DNA of 64,000 nucleotides from CAYMEV01 sp964389675 [NCBI: uncultured Candidatus Sumerlaeota bacterium] (GTDB taxonomy: Bacteria > CAYMEV01): contig CAYMEV010000003.1 of NCBI GenBank assembly GCA_964389675.1, positions 142,412-206,411 on the forward strand, given 5' to 3'. How positions within the stretch are numbered: position 1 is the first letter of the stretch; each line of letters starts with the position of its first letter. The position numbers and the translations under genes were made by a program. The notes under the pieces were generated by a model. It worked only from the letters and a program-made list of their open reading frames with translations. It was not told the origin of the DNA and ran no database searches. Positions 18,401 to 27,712 of this stretch are shown one piece after another.

Positions 18401-20931
18401 GCCTTTCCTTCAGTATTTACGACTATACCGCTTAAATTATTTACTTTCCCGCTTCTGATATTGTCAATGTCATCTTTTTTGATGCCCAGATAGATATCAT
18501 AGGGATTCACAAGGACAGAAACAGAATCGTCCACTGTCCTTCCGCCTGCCTGCTCCTCGATCTCAGCCTTTATATCGATTTTCGAGTACTGCTTTATTCC
18601 GTAATTGTTCAGGTCGATCTTAATTTCAGCTGTGCCTCCACTGTCAAGGCTGTCTGTAAACCTGAAAAGCTCTACAGGCTTAATATCATCAAAATCGGAA
18701 TAACCGAAGCTGTATTCATTAAATCCCCGGATCGACAGCTCAGCGGGGGACAGATAGCCGTGCAGACTGTAGCTGCCGTTTGAAACAGGCGCTCCGAATA
18801 GATAGAGCCCTTTAAGAGTGAGCTCTATGATGTCCCTGGATGTCAGGGCTTCTCTTACAGTGTTCAGCAGGGTTTGTATCCTCTGCGGTATGAACTCCTC
18901 TATCTGTATTGTCAACTTGCCTATATCGATTTTACCTATTTTGAAGCCGGCATAATAATACCCTGTTTCCTGATAATCTGATGTTTTCCACTGGTATTCG
19001 ACTGTCCCCTGGCTGTCCAGAGGCCTGGCAAGCGATGTTACAAGCCTGTGGCTTGAATCCTTTATTTCCATTTTAACAGGAACCTTGTCGACAGTGGTGA
19101 ACTGATTCAGGTCCCTCTTCCTTACTATTCCGCCGAAATTAACCGTATCTCCGGGCCTGAACAGATTTCTCTCCGAGAAGAAATATGAATTGTAGTCTCC
19201 CTTAAGGATAGGGAAGCCGTGTGTCTTGTATTCTGAAAGGTCAATAGACTGAGTATAGATGTCAATGAAGGAAAAATCATTATCCTGACGTGCAAAGACT
19301 ATGAAGGGTATCCCTACGGTATCCGTGTATTCCTTCAGCCCTTTGAAAATGACCTTTCCATCCTTATCAGTGCTGTCTTCTGCCAGCTGCTGGTTATTAA
19401 GGGAAAAGAGGGAAACATCCACATTACTCTGGGGTTTACCGGATTCAAGTGAGACTGCCCATACAAAGAGCTTATCCTCAGCAAGTTTTGAGATCAGCCC
19501 TATGTCTGTGATGCATAACCACATGGAATCCCTGGTATGATAATTTTCCTCAGAGGAAAGGATGATATGATAGAACCCATTATCTGCATTATCTATCAAT
19601 TCTGAGAAATTCAGGTAATGGGTGTGTTTTTGATTTGGCCTGTAATCCAGGCTTATATCCTTATCAAGCATCTTGAATGAGATCTTTTCATCAGGCGACC
19701 CAAGGTTCCCGCTCCATTCCTTGTAGAAATTAAACAGAACGGGAATATTATTATCAAATATCCTGTAAACCTTTATATTGACCTTATCAAGGTTCCTGTA
19801 TGAAAATTTAAGAGTCTTCTTCCCGTTTTTCCTGATGAATGTGCCCTTCTCTTCGAATCCTACCATCTGGCTGAAATTCCTGAACTTTACATCCTGTGAG
19901 ATACCGTTTAATAAAATGTTGTTGTTTCTGCTTAGAAGCCCCGGCTTAATATTTAAGTTCACTCTGGTTTCAGGTGTAAAATCGCCCTCTATGATAACTG
20001 AATAATAATTTGACTTCATGCTTGTTGTGATATCCGGTTTTATCTCTATAAAGCCTTCCAGGTCTTCATCATCAATGATATCAGAAAAATTGAGTATTAA
20101 ATTGTATTTATCACCAACCTCCTGCAGGTCGTAGTTATAGAACATAAGGCTTGTATTTGATGGAATATCTATGGCTTTTACATAATCTGCCTTAAGATCC
20201 AGGTCATCATAGTACTGGCTTTGGACACCCTTGGAAACATGGATATAAACAGGGTGCTTGTAGGTCTTCAGGTCAAACGGGGGATTTGTGACCCTTAGTC
20301 TGACTGAATCAGTACTGTATGATTCAATTGTATATGGTATCTGAATATTATCCTTTGTCTTTATGAATATCTTCTCAGACAGGAATTTTGGCGATATGGT
20401 GAAATTGAAATCGACTGCTATCCTTATAAGCCTGTCTTTCCTGTTTATCTGGTATATATAGGCATCCCTGACCAAGGGTGCTGTCTTTGCCTTGATAAAA
20501 TAATCTGTATCCTGGTCAAGCTTGTAATCCTCACTGCCGATCGTTATGCTGTTATTGAGTGAAAGCTTATAGAGCGTGTCAGTTTTAAGGTCCTTTGACA
20601 ATTCGTATTCAATATGGTTTGCAGAAACTGCAATCCTCTTTGCAAGCATGTCAGGATCTATTTTAAATACAGGCTCCTTCACCAGCAGATTATTATCTTC
20701 ATCCGTTATATTCTTATTGAAAGTGATAAGAATGGATGGCTTCAGGCTTTTTTCAATGCCCGGAAAGCTAATTTCCACCTTTAATGCAGGCGGTTCTTCA
20801 ACCGGAAGGGAGAATGCCAGCTCAGCATCGCTTTTATCGCTTTCCCGCCTGGTTGACTTTCCGCACTGGATGAAAATAAACAGTGCAATAAAAATAACTA
20901 ATATCGAGATAAAAAACCTTTTAATACTCAT
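15430..20931 (-). CDS. Bacterial alpha-2-macroglobulin family lipoprotein with intact thioester motif
   Basis: 1833 residues. The N-terminus is a lipoprotein-type signal ending FIQC (Cys23); Gln at -1 is unusual but tolerated in some lineages with relaxed lipoboxes. A long series of MG beta-domains leads to the A2M family core (a bait-like region, then NFLGKVRVMAVAVSDGKFG) and the thioester domain with YPYGCLEQTISTAFPL near residue 1365; CLEQ is the complete Cys-Gln thioester motif of the type that covalently traps proteases. It is predicted to be anchored in the periplasm. Being upstream of and overlapping pbpC, it should be expressed with it. Function as a protease inhibitor is inferred from the family. 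Confidence 0.93.
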   Translation of the reverse strand: MSIKRFFISILVIFIALFIFIQCGKSTRRESDKSDAELAFSLPVEEPPALKVEISFPGIEKSLKPSILITFNKNITDEDNNLLVKEPVFKIDPDMLAKRIAVSANHIEYELSKDLKTDTLYKLSLNNSITIGSEDYKLDQDTDYFIKAKTAPLVRDAYIYQINRKDRLIRIAVDFNFTISPKFLSEKIFIKTKDNIQIPYTIESYSTDSVRLRVTNPPFDLKTYKHPVYIHVSKGVQSQYYDDLDLKADYVKAIDIPSNTSLMFYNYDLQEVGDKYNLILNFSDIIDDEDLEGFIEIKPDITTSMKSNYYSVIIEGDFTPETRVNLNIKPGLLSRNNNILLNGISQDVKFRNFSQMVGFEEKGTFIRKNGKKTLKFSYRNLDKVNIKVYRIFDNNIPVLFNFYKEWSGNLGSPDEKISFKMLDKDISLDYRPNQKHTHYLNFSELIDNADNGFYHIILSSEENYHTRDSMWLCITDIGLISKLAEDKLFVWAVSLESGKPQSNVDVSLFSLNNQQLAEDSTDKDGKVIFKGLKEYTDTVGIPFIVFARQDNDFSFIDIYTQSIDLSEYKTHGFPILKGDYNSYFFSERNLFRPGDTVNFGGIVRKRDLNQFTTVDKVPVKMEIKDSSHRLVTSLARPLDSQGTVEYQWKTSDYQETGYYYAGFKIGKIDIGKLTIQIEEFIPQRIQTLLNTVREALTSRDIIELTLKGLYLFGAPVSNGSYSLHGYLSPAELSIRGFNEYSFGYSDFDDIKPVELFRFTDSLDSGGTAEIKIDLNNYGIKQYSKIDIKAEIEEQAGGRTVDDSVSVLVNPYDIYLGIKKDDIDNIRSGKVNNLSGIVVNTEGKAIEDERDIDISVFHIEHRYIYYYDTNYGRHRYRFEEIENLIKRDSIKSENGKFSFDFNSRNYWGAYRITLTDRDTGSVTECTKYPWWWGYGTTADKNKAPYYIDLTLDKENALPGEKVEMVLNSPFNGRMLMTIDSDDVLLSEWHDIKKGHNTINFRVPPKSKDYNNVYVSAFIINSEYNYGSVPLRALGMANIAIRHDDNKLDVRLSHPEVIKPNTSLEIEYEIKNLGNEGRIAVFAVDEGILQIRKFMTPDPYAFFFSKTALGVKLNDILGMIMPEFTELYTGKTGYGDFEEMPPVPEEGDRGRIMRVKPLAFWSGFNTVSKDGKGTIAFDIPNFLGKVRVMAVAVSDGKFGSYEGFTIIRDKIQVISTMPRFLLAGDIFEIPITVVNSTGEDGEFSIDISAENIKIISFEDSRIPIKDNESKIIIAKASPEGNLGFSEIKIQAEGNGERTSAETTIPILPNSPSVTEYHLVECSKGETSLDSYTKGWAPEFERTFITLTSLVYSKELGYLKYLIRYPYGCLEQTISTAFPLLYLKDIDTVKEINEYLKDRDINQLILSAVSKVISMRIGDSGFGMWPSTRNVNSWVSVYATHFLYEANARGFLVDQSVLNSLADYITGTINIEDDKIHSISTRAYGYYVLSLMKKTRQNDIDFFLQRYRDRLLPESIAFIAGAYANIGNISMAKELISSDLNLNKGVNLTENDRNELQLFFYSELRQKGIILNVLMDMGQFADTELRDQLMLKIVQDLRTRKYVYYYSTQELVWSLRAFVKLLEQNKASGDEQFEGYLYKDGKEILSFTHGQRTVFGSGLTGHDLKILNKKDRPFYALLAIEGIKPGVQFTKYAQGIEIKRVFYDEAGNLLNQDDMLNLKQGQEIWAKIVIIAQSRFRNAAVTDRIGAGFEIENPRLTEQVLPSWIKPKDIYNPAHIDIKDHQISFFGDIHPGMDTAIFYKLKALTKGRFLIPPVSIEIMYDPTTRASDSAMNAEIK

Positions 20932-21387
20932 ATACTATCAAGCTCCTTTTAAAAATTACTTATTTGCAAAACATATATAGGATTTATTCTATCACAAATA
21001 ATGACTGCATCAAAAATAAATAGAATCTTTTCAACTGGCTGGCAGGATAAAAAACTAAAACATAAAGCATAAAATGCAAAAAGCCTGGAATCATGTTTTA
21101 TTTTATTACTGGAGCATTACCTCATAAAAGCCGGGTTTCAGAGGCTGTTCTGTATATCTGGGTGGAATTAAGAGGAGCAGGCATGAAGGATTGCGGGGAG
21201 ATGGCTTCTGGTGGGCCCACCTGGTTCCTATACATTAGGCTTAATGAAAGAATTAGCAATAGAAAAATCCTTTCGTCTTCGGTTTACCGCATAATGTAAG
21301 GGCATTTAATTCGAATAGAAAAAAATTTACAAACCATAGCACTTTCCATATATTATATAAGCAGCTGTTTTTTAGGAGGGCTTATAG
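20932..21387. promoter_or_regulatory. Intergenic region between divergent A2M and dmeF genes
   Basis: No credible gene is seen in 456 bases. Upstream of the metal exporter lies a perfect 12-base palindrome, GGTGGGCCCACC (21210-21221), inside a G-rich, possibly structured stretch (21145-21235) that could be an operator or a leader RNA. A plausible promoter for the exporter is TTACAA (21327-21332) with TATTAT (21351-21356), and AGGAGGG follows at about 21374. Because related exporters are often metal-induced, regulation here is plausible but unproven. Confidence 0.4.
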
Positions 21388-22290
21388 ATGAATATCGAGC
21401 AATGGCAGCATAGTCATTCGTTTGGCAAAAATAAAGAGCAGATCGAAAAGAAAACACTCATTGTTGTCCTGATAACTTTTGCAATGATGATTGCTGAAAT
21501 AGCAGCTGGACTGTTATCTAATTCCATGGCCCTTTTTGCTGACGGCGTTCATATGGGAACTCATGCTTTTGCATTGGGGATATCTTTCTTTGCATATATT
21601 CTGGCAAGAAAATATTCTAAAAATCAAAAATTTGTATTTGGTACATGGAAAATTGAGATCTTAGGTGCTTATACAAGTGCACTTCTTCTTGGAGTAGTAG
21701 CCATCATGATGACCTATTCGTCTATTGAAAGAATTATCCGTCCCAAGGTTATATTTTATAATGAAGCCCTCATTGTGGCAGTCATCGGCCTTCTGGTAAA
21801 CCTGGCCTGTGCTTATATACTCCATTCGAGTACAGGTCATCATGAACATGAACATCATGCTTCTGATCATGATCATGAGGATCTGAACCTGAAGTCAGCA
21901 TATCTGCATGTCATAGCAGATGCTTTAACATCTGTATTTGCAATCGTTGCTTTAATAAGTGCAAAGTATTTCAATTTACAGTTTTTAGATCCGGTAATGG
22001 GAATTGTCGGAGCTTTTCTCATAATGAGATGGTCATTATCATTATTGAAAGATTCATCAAAAATTCTTCTGGATTACAATGTAAACCAGCCTTTGGCCAA
22101 TAAGATAAAGGAGATTATAGAGTCAGACGAAGAAACCAAAATTACTGACCTGCATCTATGGAAGGTGGCTGATAACAGCTATTCATGTATAATTGCACTT
22201 GTTTCGGACAATGATCAGTCGATAGAGGATTATAAGAACAGACTTCACGTTTTGAAAGAGCTGGCACATGTAACTGTCGAGATTAACTGA
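21388..22290 (+). CDS. dmeF: Cation diffusion facilitator, DmeF-like Co/Ni/Cd exporter
   Basis: 300 residues with six membrane segments and a C-terminal cytoplasmic domain. The protein opens with EQWQHSHSF, matching the WQHxHxF leader of DmeF proteins, and membrane helix 2 carries ADGVHMGTHAFAL, the HMxTHA variant of that subfamily in which the usual Asp of HxxxD is His. Helix 5 keeps HVIADAL (HxxxD). A His-rich cytoplasmic loop (HHEHEHHASDHDHE, residues ~151-164) probably collects metal. Known DmeF members export cobalt and nickel, driven by the proton gradient. AGGAGGG lies upstream of the ATG. The family assignment is good; the exact metal is not determined by sequence. Confidence 0.88.
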   Translation: MNIEQWQHSHSFGKNKEQIEKKTLIVVLITFAMMIAEIAAGLLSNSMALFADGVHMGTHAFALGISFFAYILARKYSKNQKFVFGTWKIEILGAYTSALLLGVVAIMMTYSSIERIIRPKVIFYNEALIVAVIGLLVNLACAYILHSSTGHHEHEHHASDHDHEDLNLKSAYLHVIADALTSVFAIVALISAKYFNLQFLDPVMGIVGAFLIMRWSLSLLKDSSKILLDYNVNQPLANKIKEIIESDEETKITDLHLWKVADNSYSCIIALVSDNDQSIEDYKNRLHVLKELAHVTVEIN

Positions 22291-22432
22291 AAGGTTCAGG
22301 ATAAACCGCTGTCCGGTACAGCAATTTCTGGTTGCTACAGCCTTCAGGCTGACGAAGTAGGGCAAAGGCACCTAAAGCAGCATAACAGCTTCATTGCCGG
22401 TAAGAACCGTCTGAATTGCAGAGAAAAACCAA

Positions 22433-23119
22433 ATGCTTAATAAAAGTGAAATGAAAAGCCTTATTATAAAAGTCATTATGAGATTTTCACTTTTCCCGGT
22501 CTTTATTGGTGTAATTACTCTATTACCGGCAGGTACATTTAATTACTGGCAGGTATATGTCTATACTGCGTTCATTTTTATTCCAATGATATTTACCCTT
22601 TTATATTTCCTGAAAAATGATCCACAGCTTTTAGAGCGAAGAACAAGAACAAAAGAAAAGGAAAAAGCACAGAGAATTATACAGATAGCTTATTCACTGC
22701 TTTTTTTATCAGCTTTTATTATCTCCGGATTTGACCGGCGTTTTGCCTGGTCAAGCATTCCGCCCTGTTTAGTGCTCCTGGCAGATCTTGTTTGTTTCTC
22801 TGGATATCTTATGGTCTTCTTTGTATTTAAGCAGAACAGTTATGCATCCAGAGTGGTTGAAGTAGACGAAGGTCAGGAAGTAATATCTACCGGGCTATAC
22901 AGTATTGTGCGACATCCGATGTATGCAGGCATTATTATAATGGGGATTCCAATACCAGTTGCGCTTGGTTCCTGGTGGGCTTTGATACCGATAGCTTTGA
23001 TGCCCGTTACAATAATGGCTAGGATATTAAACGAAGAATCTGTATTAATAAGGGAATTGCCCGGGTATAGAGAATACTGCCAAAAGACAAAATATCGGCT
23101 GATACCATTTGTATGGTAG
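22433..23119 (+). CDS. Isoprenylcysteine carboxyl methyltransferase-family membrane protein
   Basis: 228 residues with about five membrane segments. The C-terminal half carries the ICMT/PEMT signature STGLYSIVRHPMYAGIIIM followed by GSWWALIP and a terminal LPGYREYCQKTKYRLIPFVW, the cofactor-binding part of this integral membrane methyltransferase superfamily. Bacterial members are mostly uncharacterised; substrates may be lipids or small molecules rather than prenylated proteins. The ribosome binding site before the ATG is weak. It follows the DmeF-like gene by 142 bp on the same strand, but no functional link is evident. Confidence 0.85.
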   Translation: MLNKSEMKSLIIKVIMRFSLFPVFIGVITLLPAGTFNYWQVYVYTAFIFIPMIFTLLYFLKNDPQLLERRTRTKEKEKAQRIIQIAYSLLFLSAFIISGFDRRFAWSSIPPCLVLLADLVCFSGYLMVFFVFKQNSYASRVVEVDEGQEVISTGLYSIVRHPMYAGIIIMGIPIPVALGSWWALIPIALMPVTIMARILNEESVLIRELPGYREYCQKTKYRLIPFVW

Positions 23120-23269
23120 ACTATATTGCCGCTTGCAGTTGAAAGAATGGCCTTATGCATGGTGACAGGCAGGGAATGTCTCTTAATCCGGAATATCAGG
23201 TTTAACGCGTAGACATTATCTTAAGCTGTAATAAAGCCTGTGAAGAAAGGGATGCAGTCTCTGGATCTG

Positions 23270-26200
23270 TTATTTATCCATTGAAAGCTCTTTGAGCCTC
23301 TTTTTAAATTCGTACCTCGAAGTTTCCTTGAATTGATCCATATTTAACTCTTCTGCTTTGTCCCTGTATTCTGCTTTATTTGTAATTTTCCACAATTCAT
23401 AGTAAATAACGGCAGTTTTTGCCTGGTCTGAGCTATTTTCCTGAAGCATCCTGATCAGGGCTTTAATATTCCCGTCTATACTATGTTTGAGAACCAGGGC
23501 GCTGAAGAGCACATCGTACCGTTCTATCTCACGGGCAATCAATATTGCTTCATCAAGCCTGTCAGGAATATCCTGCTTCCTGCCCATCAGGTGCAGCAGC
23601 TCAGAGATATGCAGTAAATAACTGCATAAATTATACTTAAAACCAATATCCCCGGCAATCCCTGCGGCTTTTTCAAAATGCTTCAGTGCTTGCTTGTAAT
23701 TACCCTTCTCCATGTGGATCAGGCCGAAATTATCATGTGCCCTGCCTATCTGGTCTGTGTGCTTGATCTCCTTAGAGATTTCCATGTGCTTTATAAAATT
23801 CAGCATTGCATTATCAGGGTCGCCCTGAGCCAGGAAAGCACTGCCGGTATTATGATAGGCATATAAAGACTCGTATTTATACCCGTTCTCATTGCATATT
23901 TCAAGCTGTCTCTTATAAAAATCTATAGCTTTGCCAAAATCATTCCTTTTATAGAAAAGGACGCCTATGTTCCCCAGAGCACCTGCTATCCCGCGTTTAT
24001 CACCAATTTCACTGCATATTTTCATCTTTTTCGTATAGAATTCCATGGCTTTTTTGTAATTTCCCCGGTTAAAATAGATTACCCCGATATTTCCGAGTGC
24101 ATAGCTGATCCCGGATTTATCTCCTATCTCCTGGCATATTTTCATCTTTTTATTATAGTACTCCATGGCCTTTCTGTAATTTCCCTGGTTGAAACAGAGG
24201 ACGCCTATATTCCCGCAGGCATAACTGATGGAATTCTTATCTCCGATCTTTACAGCGATATCAAGTTTTCTTTTCTGGAAAGCAAAAGCTTTTTTATAAT
24301 TACCCTGGTCTGAATAAATGTTTGCAATGAGGCCGTAGGCTATGCTCATCATCCCCATGTCTCCCAGTGCCCTGCTGCAGTCAAGGTGCTTTTTGTACCA
24401 CTCCATGGCATTATCGTATTCACCCCTGTAATAGCATATATTGCCAAGGTTATTATAGACTGAATTTAACTCTGCCCTGTTACCTGTCTCCGTGGCAATC
24501 TTGAGTTTTTTTAGCTGGTAATCCTTGGCTCTGCTGTAATCTCCTAGATTTATGAATACTGCTCCCAGATTGCCGGTTGCCCTTCCAATGCCTGTATAAT
24601 CATCAATGGACCTGTAGATATTGAGGCTTCTCTCATAATATTTCTGAGCCTCTTTATAATTGCACTGGTGCAGGTAAGCTGTCCCTATGTTTTCGTAGGA
24701 TATTGCTGACCCTTTTTTATTATCAGTCATTTTGCATATCTCAAGGTTCTTTGAATGGTAAATTATGGCTTTGGTGTAGTTTCCCTGAAGGTTGTGGGCA
24801 TACCCGATATTGCTGAAGGCTGTTCCCAGGCCGTTTAAATATCCGGAATCATCGGCAATTTTCAGAGACCTGCCTAAAAGCTTCCTCGCTTCCCTGATCC
24901 TGCCTTTTTTTATCATGGTCTCAGCTATGGCATTCATACAGTCGACAGAAGTTTTTGTTTTCCGGTTTTTTTCTGAAAGGCTGAGTGCCTTTTTCAGTGT
25001 CCTGACAGCCTCATTCCACATTCCGGCGGACTGCATGATAATCCCTGTCCTTATGAGTATGTCAATTCTTTTATCAATATCATCATTGAGATAATCAAGG
25101 AGTTTCTTATAGAAGAATACGGCTTTCTCATTGTGATAATTGCCGGCTGATTTCCTGCCGGCAAGTTCAAGGAAAATAACGGCTTTTTGCCTGTTTTCCG
25201 CTTTATCATAATGCTGAGCAAGCTCTTCATAATGCTCTGGCAGATTGCCTGCGCGGACTTCCTCAATAATACTGCCTGCAAGGCCGTGAAGCCTTCTTAA
25301 CCTCTCCTTCAGCTGTATTTCATATACTGCATCCCTTATGAGGGCATGCCTGAATATGCATCTGAGCTCAGAGGCCTTGCTCCATATATGTTCCTTCTGG
25401 CCCTTCTTAATTTTTTCAGAAAAATCCATTTCGCTCTCATTGAGCTTTACTGCAGAAAGAAGCCTTTCAAGGACTTTGAGCCCGAACTCCCTTCCAAGTA
25501 CGGATGCTGTCTTTATGGTCTCTTTAAGCTCTGCTGAAAGCCTGTCTATACGGGCAAGTATTATCTGGCTGACCTTTGAGGGAATCCTGGTGTTTTCCCT
25601 TTTGAGCCTGTAATTACTGCCGAGCAGTTTATTTTCCGCAAGGTACATTATTATCTGTTCTGCAAAGAACGGAATACCCTCGCTCTTCTTCCAGACAAAT
25701 TCGACAGTTGAATCATCTGCCTTTTCAGTTACCAGTTTTTTTAAAAGGAGCTGCCGGATATGCTCCCTGCTGAACACGCCGAGCCTTATCCTCTCAGTTC
25801 TTATGGGAAGGCTTCTGTGAATGTCCGGGATATTCACACCATCATTATCCCTGCATACGGCTGTAACTGCAACAGGGTAATTTTCAGCTGAAATCAGGAG
25901 GGACCTTAGCAAAAAAAGACTGTCATTATCTGCCCATTGCGCATCTTCAAGGACTATTAGAATAGGCTTTATTGATGCAGCCGTTTTAAAAAACCTGATG
26001 ACAGCAAAGACCGTGTTATCATAGCGCCCCTTGGCATCAAGCCGGAGGCTTATCTGATCACTGTAATCAAGGCCGATCATCGCACCGATCAATGGCCGGC
26101 AGTCCTCAATGCTGTCATTAGTATCATCTCTGAATTTATTTTCCAGAAACTCATCGAAAGCCCTTTCAAAACGGTCCCTGTTCTGATTTTCTGAATATGA

Positions 26201-27712
26201 TTCACTCTGGTTAAAAAAGGCCCTGAAAAAATGAATAAAAGGGTTGAAAGGCTTTTTTAATATCTCATCGCAGGGGAGATAGAATACATTACAGCCCCGG
26301 ATATTATCTGTAAAATTTTCAATGAGGGCTGTCTTGCCAATACCTGCAGGGCCTGTTATATATATAAGGCCTGCCTGACTGCCTTTGAAAACAGGTTTTA
26401 AGAACTTTGCCAGCTCTGCAGTTTCATCCTGCCTGCCTATAAACTTTCCTTTAAAGAAGCCTGCAGTTCCAAATGCCTGCTTTGATCTCAGGCTGAAAAC
26501 ATCAGTCTTTTGCTTAAAGCCCTTAAAGAGCCTTGACCCTTCCGGCTCAGCGTCAAAATATGCAGGCAGTTCGGCTGCAAAGGATCTGTCAGCTGATATC
26601 CCCATCCAGGATGTATCCATCATGATCCTTGAGGAAAGATTGACAACATTTCCAAATGCTGTATATTCCTGCCTGATATCTGAACCTATAAAACCAGCAA
26701 AGGCAATGCCTGATGAAAGGCCGGCCCTGAAGGCAAATCCTCTGATCTTCCTCAGGCTAAGCGCAAAATCAGCAGCCCGCTGATAAAGCCTGTCCATTGC
26801 TTTCGGAGCACCGAAGAGCACAAGGATCGTACCACCCTTGTCGCCGAAATCTATACGGTTAAAGTACCCGCCAAATATCCTGCAGTTTCTGATTACCTGT
26901 GCCAGGGCTTTCAGATAGCATCCCTTCTCCTTGAAATTAATAAAGCAGGAAACAATATCCCTGAATTCCCCCCTGTCTCTCAGTTCAAAAACAGGTTCCG
27001 GAATAAACTGAGATTCAGCCTGGCGAGGGACAGCGATTCTTTTTATTTTTCTGCGGCCGGGTATTCTTAAAGAAGCTGGAGATAACCTGTACCAGTGATC
27101 TCCAATACTGCTTTTATCAATACTTGCTGATAATTTAGCCATAAAAAGGCTGTCAGCGATGATCTGCATTTCTTTGGCCTGATGCTCAGCTGATGCGCAG
27201 TTATCTACAGCCTCACCCCTGAAGAAGTAAGCCTTCTGGATCCCTGCATCAATTATCCTGAAGAAAACATTTCCAGAGGACAGGCCTATTTTTGCTGACA
27301 ACCTGAATTTGCCGAACCTGGTGATGGTTTTCGTTTTTTTTCTGAAAAGAGAGTTGATTGAAAAAGCTGCATTAAGGACATGCTCTGCCTTTCTCACCCT
27401 GAATATTGCCGTGAATGCGTCCCCTGCAAAGGATGAAATAAATCCGCCATTTTCATATACAGCCTCAATGGATGGTGCAAAAAATCCATTTATTATTGAA
27501 GAAAGGACCTCTGCACCCTCTTTTCCATGTTTCATGAGATCTTGAGTCATTGCAGTAAAGCCTGATATGTCTATGAACATTGTAAAAGCTGATATTCTGC
27601 CTTTTATGCGGTTTCGGGAGAGATTCTCAGCAATGAAACCCGGGACCAGGTTGAGAGATGACCTGTATCCCTCGTTTTTCTCATGGGGAAAAGTCTTCTT
27701 TTTATCACTCAT
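23270..27712 (-). CDS. Soluble-adenylyl-cyclase-like protein: two class III cyclase domains, NTPase and TPR repeats
   Basis: 1480 residues with the domain order of mammalian soluble adenylyl cyclase (ADCY10). C1 domain: FIDISGF with metal-binding Asp48 and FAGDAF with Asp98. C2-like domain: FGDKGGTILVLFGAP near 289-303 and RQEYTAFGNVVNLSSRIM with Asn358 and Arg362, the pair that stabilises the transition state. NTPase: Walker A GPAGIGKT at 454-461 and Walker B LIVLEDAQWAD. The C-terminal third is TPR, including ten consecutive 40-residue units. It is predicted to be cytosolic and to make cAMP under control of the NTPase/TPR module. Residues at the positions of the human bicarbonate site appear changed (Ser94 for Lys95, Ala173 for Arg176). 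No good ribosome binding site precedes the ATG. Confidence 0.88.
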   Translation of the reverse strand: MSDKKKTFPHEKNEGYRSSLNLVPGFIAENLSRNRIKGRISAFTMFIDISGFTAMTQDLMKHGKEGAEVLSSIINGFFAPSIEAVYENGGFISSFAGDAFTAIFRVRKAEHVLNAAFSINSLFRKKTKTITRFGKFRLSAKIGLSSGNVFFRIIDAGIQKAYFFRGEAVDNCASAEHQAKEMQIIADSLFMAKLSASIDKSSIGDHWYRLSPASLRIPGRRKIKRIAVPRQAESQFIPEPVFELRDRGEFRDIVSCFINFKEKGCYLKALAQVIRNCRIFGGYFNRIDFGDKGGTILVLFGAPKAMDRLYQRAADFALSLRKIRGFAFRAGLSSGIAFAGFIGSDIRQEYTAFGNVVNLSSRIMMDTSWMGISADRSFAAELPAYFDAEPEGSRLFKGFKQKTDVFSLRSKQAFGTAGFFKGKFIGRQDETAELAKFLKPVFKGSQAGLIYITGPAGIGKTALIENFTDNIRGCNVFYLPCDEILKKPFNPFIHFFRAFFNQSESYSENQNRDRFERAFDEFLENKFRDDTNDSIEDCRPLIGAMIGLDYSDQISLRLDAKGRYDNTVFAVIRFFKTAASIKPILIVLEDAQWADNDSLFLLRSLLISAENYPVAVTAVCRDNDGVNIPDIHRSLPIRTERIRLGVFSREHIRQLLLKKLVTEKADDSTVEFVWKKSEGIPFFAEQIIMYLAENKLLGSNYRLKRENTRIPSKVSQIILARIDRLSAELKETIKTASVLGREFGLKVLERLLSAVKLNESEMDFSEKIKKGQKEHIWSKASELRCIFRHALIRDAVYEIQLKERLRRLHGLAGSIIEEVRAGNLPEHYEELAQHYDKAENRQKAVIFLELAGRKSAGNYHNEKAVFFYKKLLDYLNDDIDKRIDILIRTGIIMQSAGMWNEAVRTLKKALSLSEKNRKTKTSVDCMNAIAETMIKKGRIREARKLLGRSLKIADDSGYLNGLGTAFSNIGYAHNLQGNYTKAIIYHSKNLEICKMTDNKKGSAISYENIGTAYLHQCNYKEAQKYYERSLNIYRSIDDYTGIGRATGNLGAVFINLGDYSRAKDYQLKKLKIATETGNRAELNSVYNNLGNICYYRGEYDNAMEWYKKHLDCSRALGDMGMMSIAYGLIANIYSDQGNYKKAFAFQKRKLDIAVKIGDKNSISYACGNIGVLCFNQGNYRKAMEYYNKKMKICQEIGDKSGISYALGNIGVIYFNRGNYKKAMEFYTKKMKICSEIGDKRGIAGALGNIGVLFYKRNDFGKAIDFYKRQLEICNENGYKYESLYAYHNTGSAFLAQGDPDNAMLNFIKHMEISKEIKHTDQIGRAHDNFGLIHMEKGNYKQALKHFEKAAGIAGDIGFKYNLCSYLLHISELLHLMGRKQDIPDRLDEAILIAREIERYDVLFSALVLKHSIDGNIKALIRMLQENSSDQAKTAVIYYELWKITNKAEYRDKAEELNMDQFKETSRYEFKKRLKELSMDK
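23633..24832 (-). repeat. Ten in-frame 120 bp TPR-coding repeats
   Basis: A 120 bp periodicity encodes ten 40-residue TPR units of the pattern xxLGNIGVxYFNRGNYxKAMEFY. The central units (about 23990-24350) are the most alike at the DNA level, which suggests expansion by unequal recombination. This lies within the cyclase gene and is not a separate element. Confidence 0.85.

Noticed and set aside
21093-21299. 68-codon open frame in the A2M-dmeF intergenic region
   Set aside because: No ribosome binding site and no recognisable sequence; it runs through the palindrome and likely regulatory region.
23633-24832. Regularly spaced repeats that might be read as a CRISPR or satellite array
   Set aside because: The period is exactly 120 bp, the frame stays open, and the units translate into TPR motifs.
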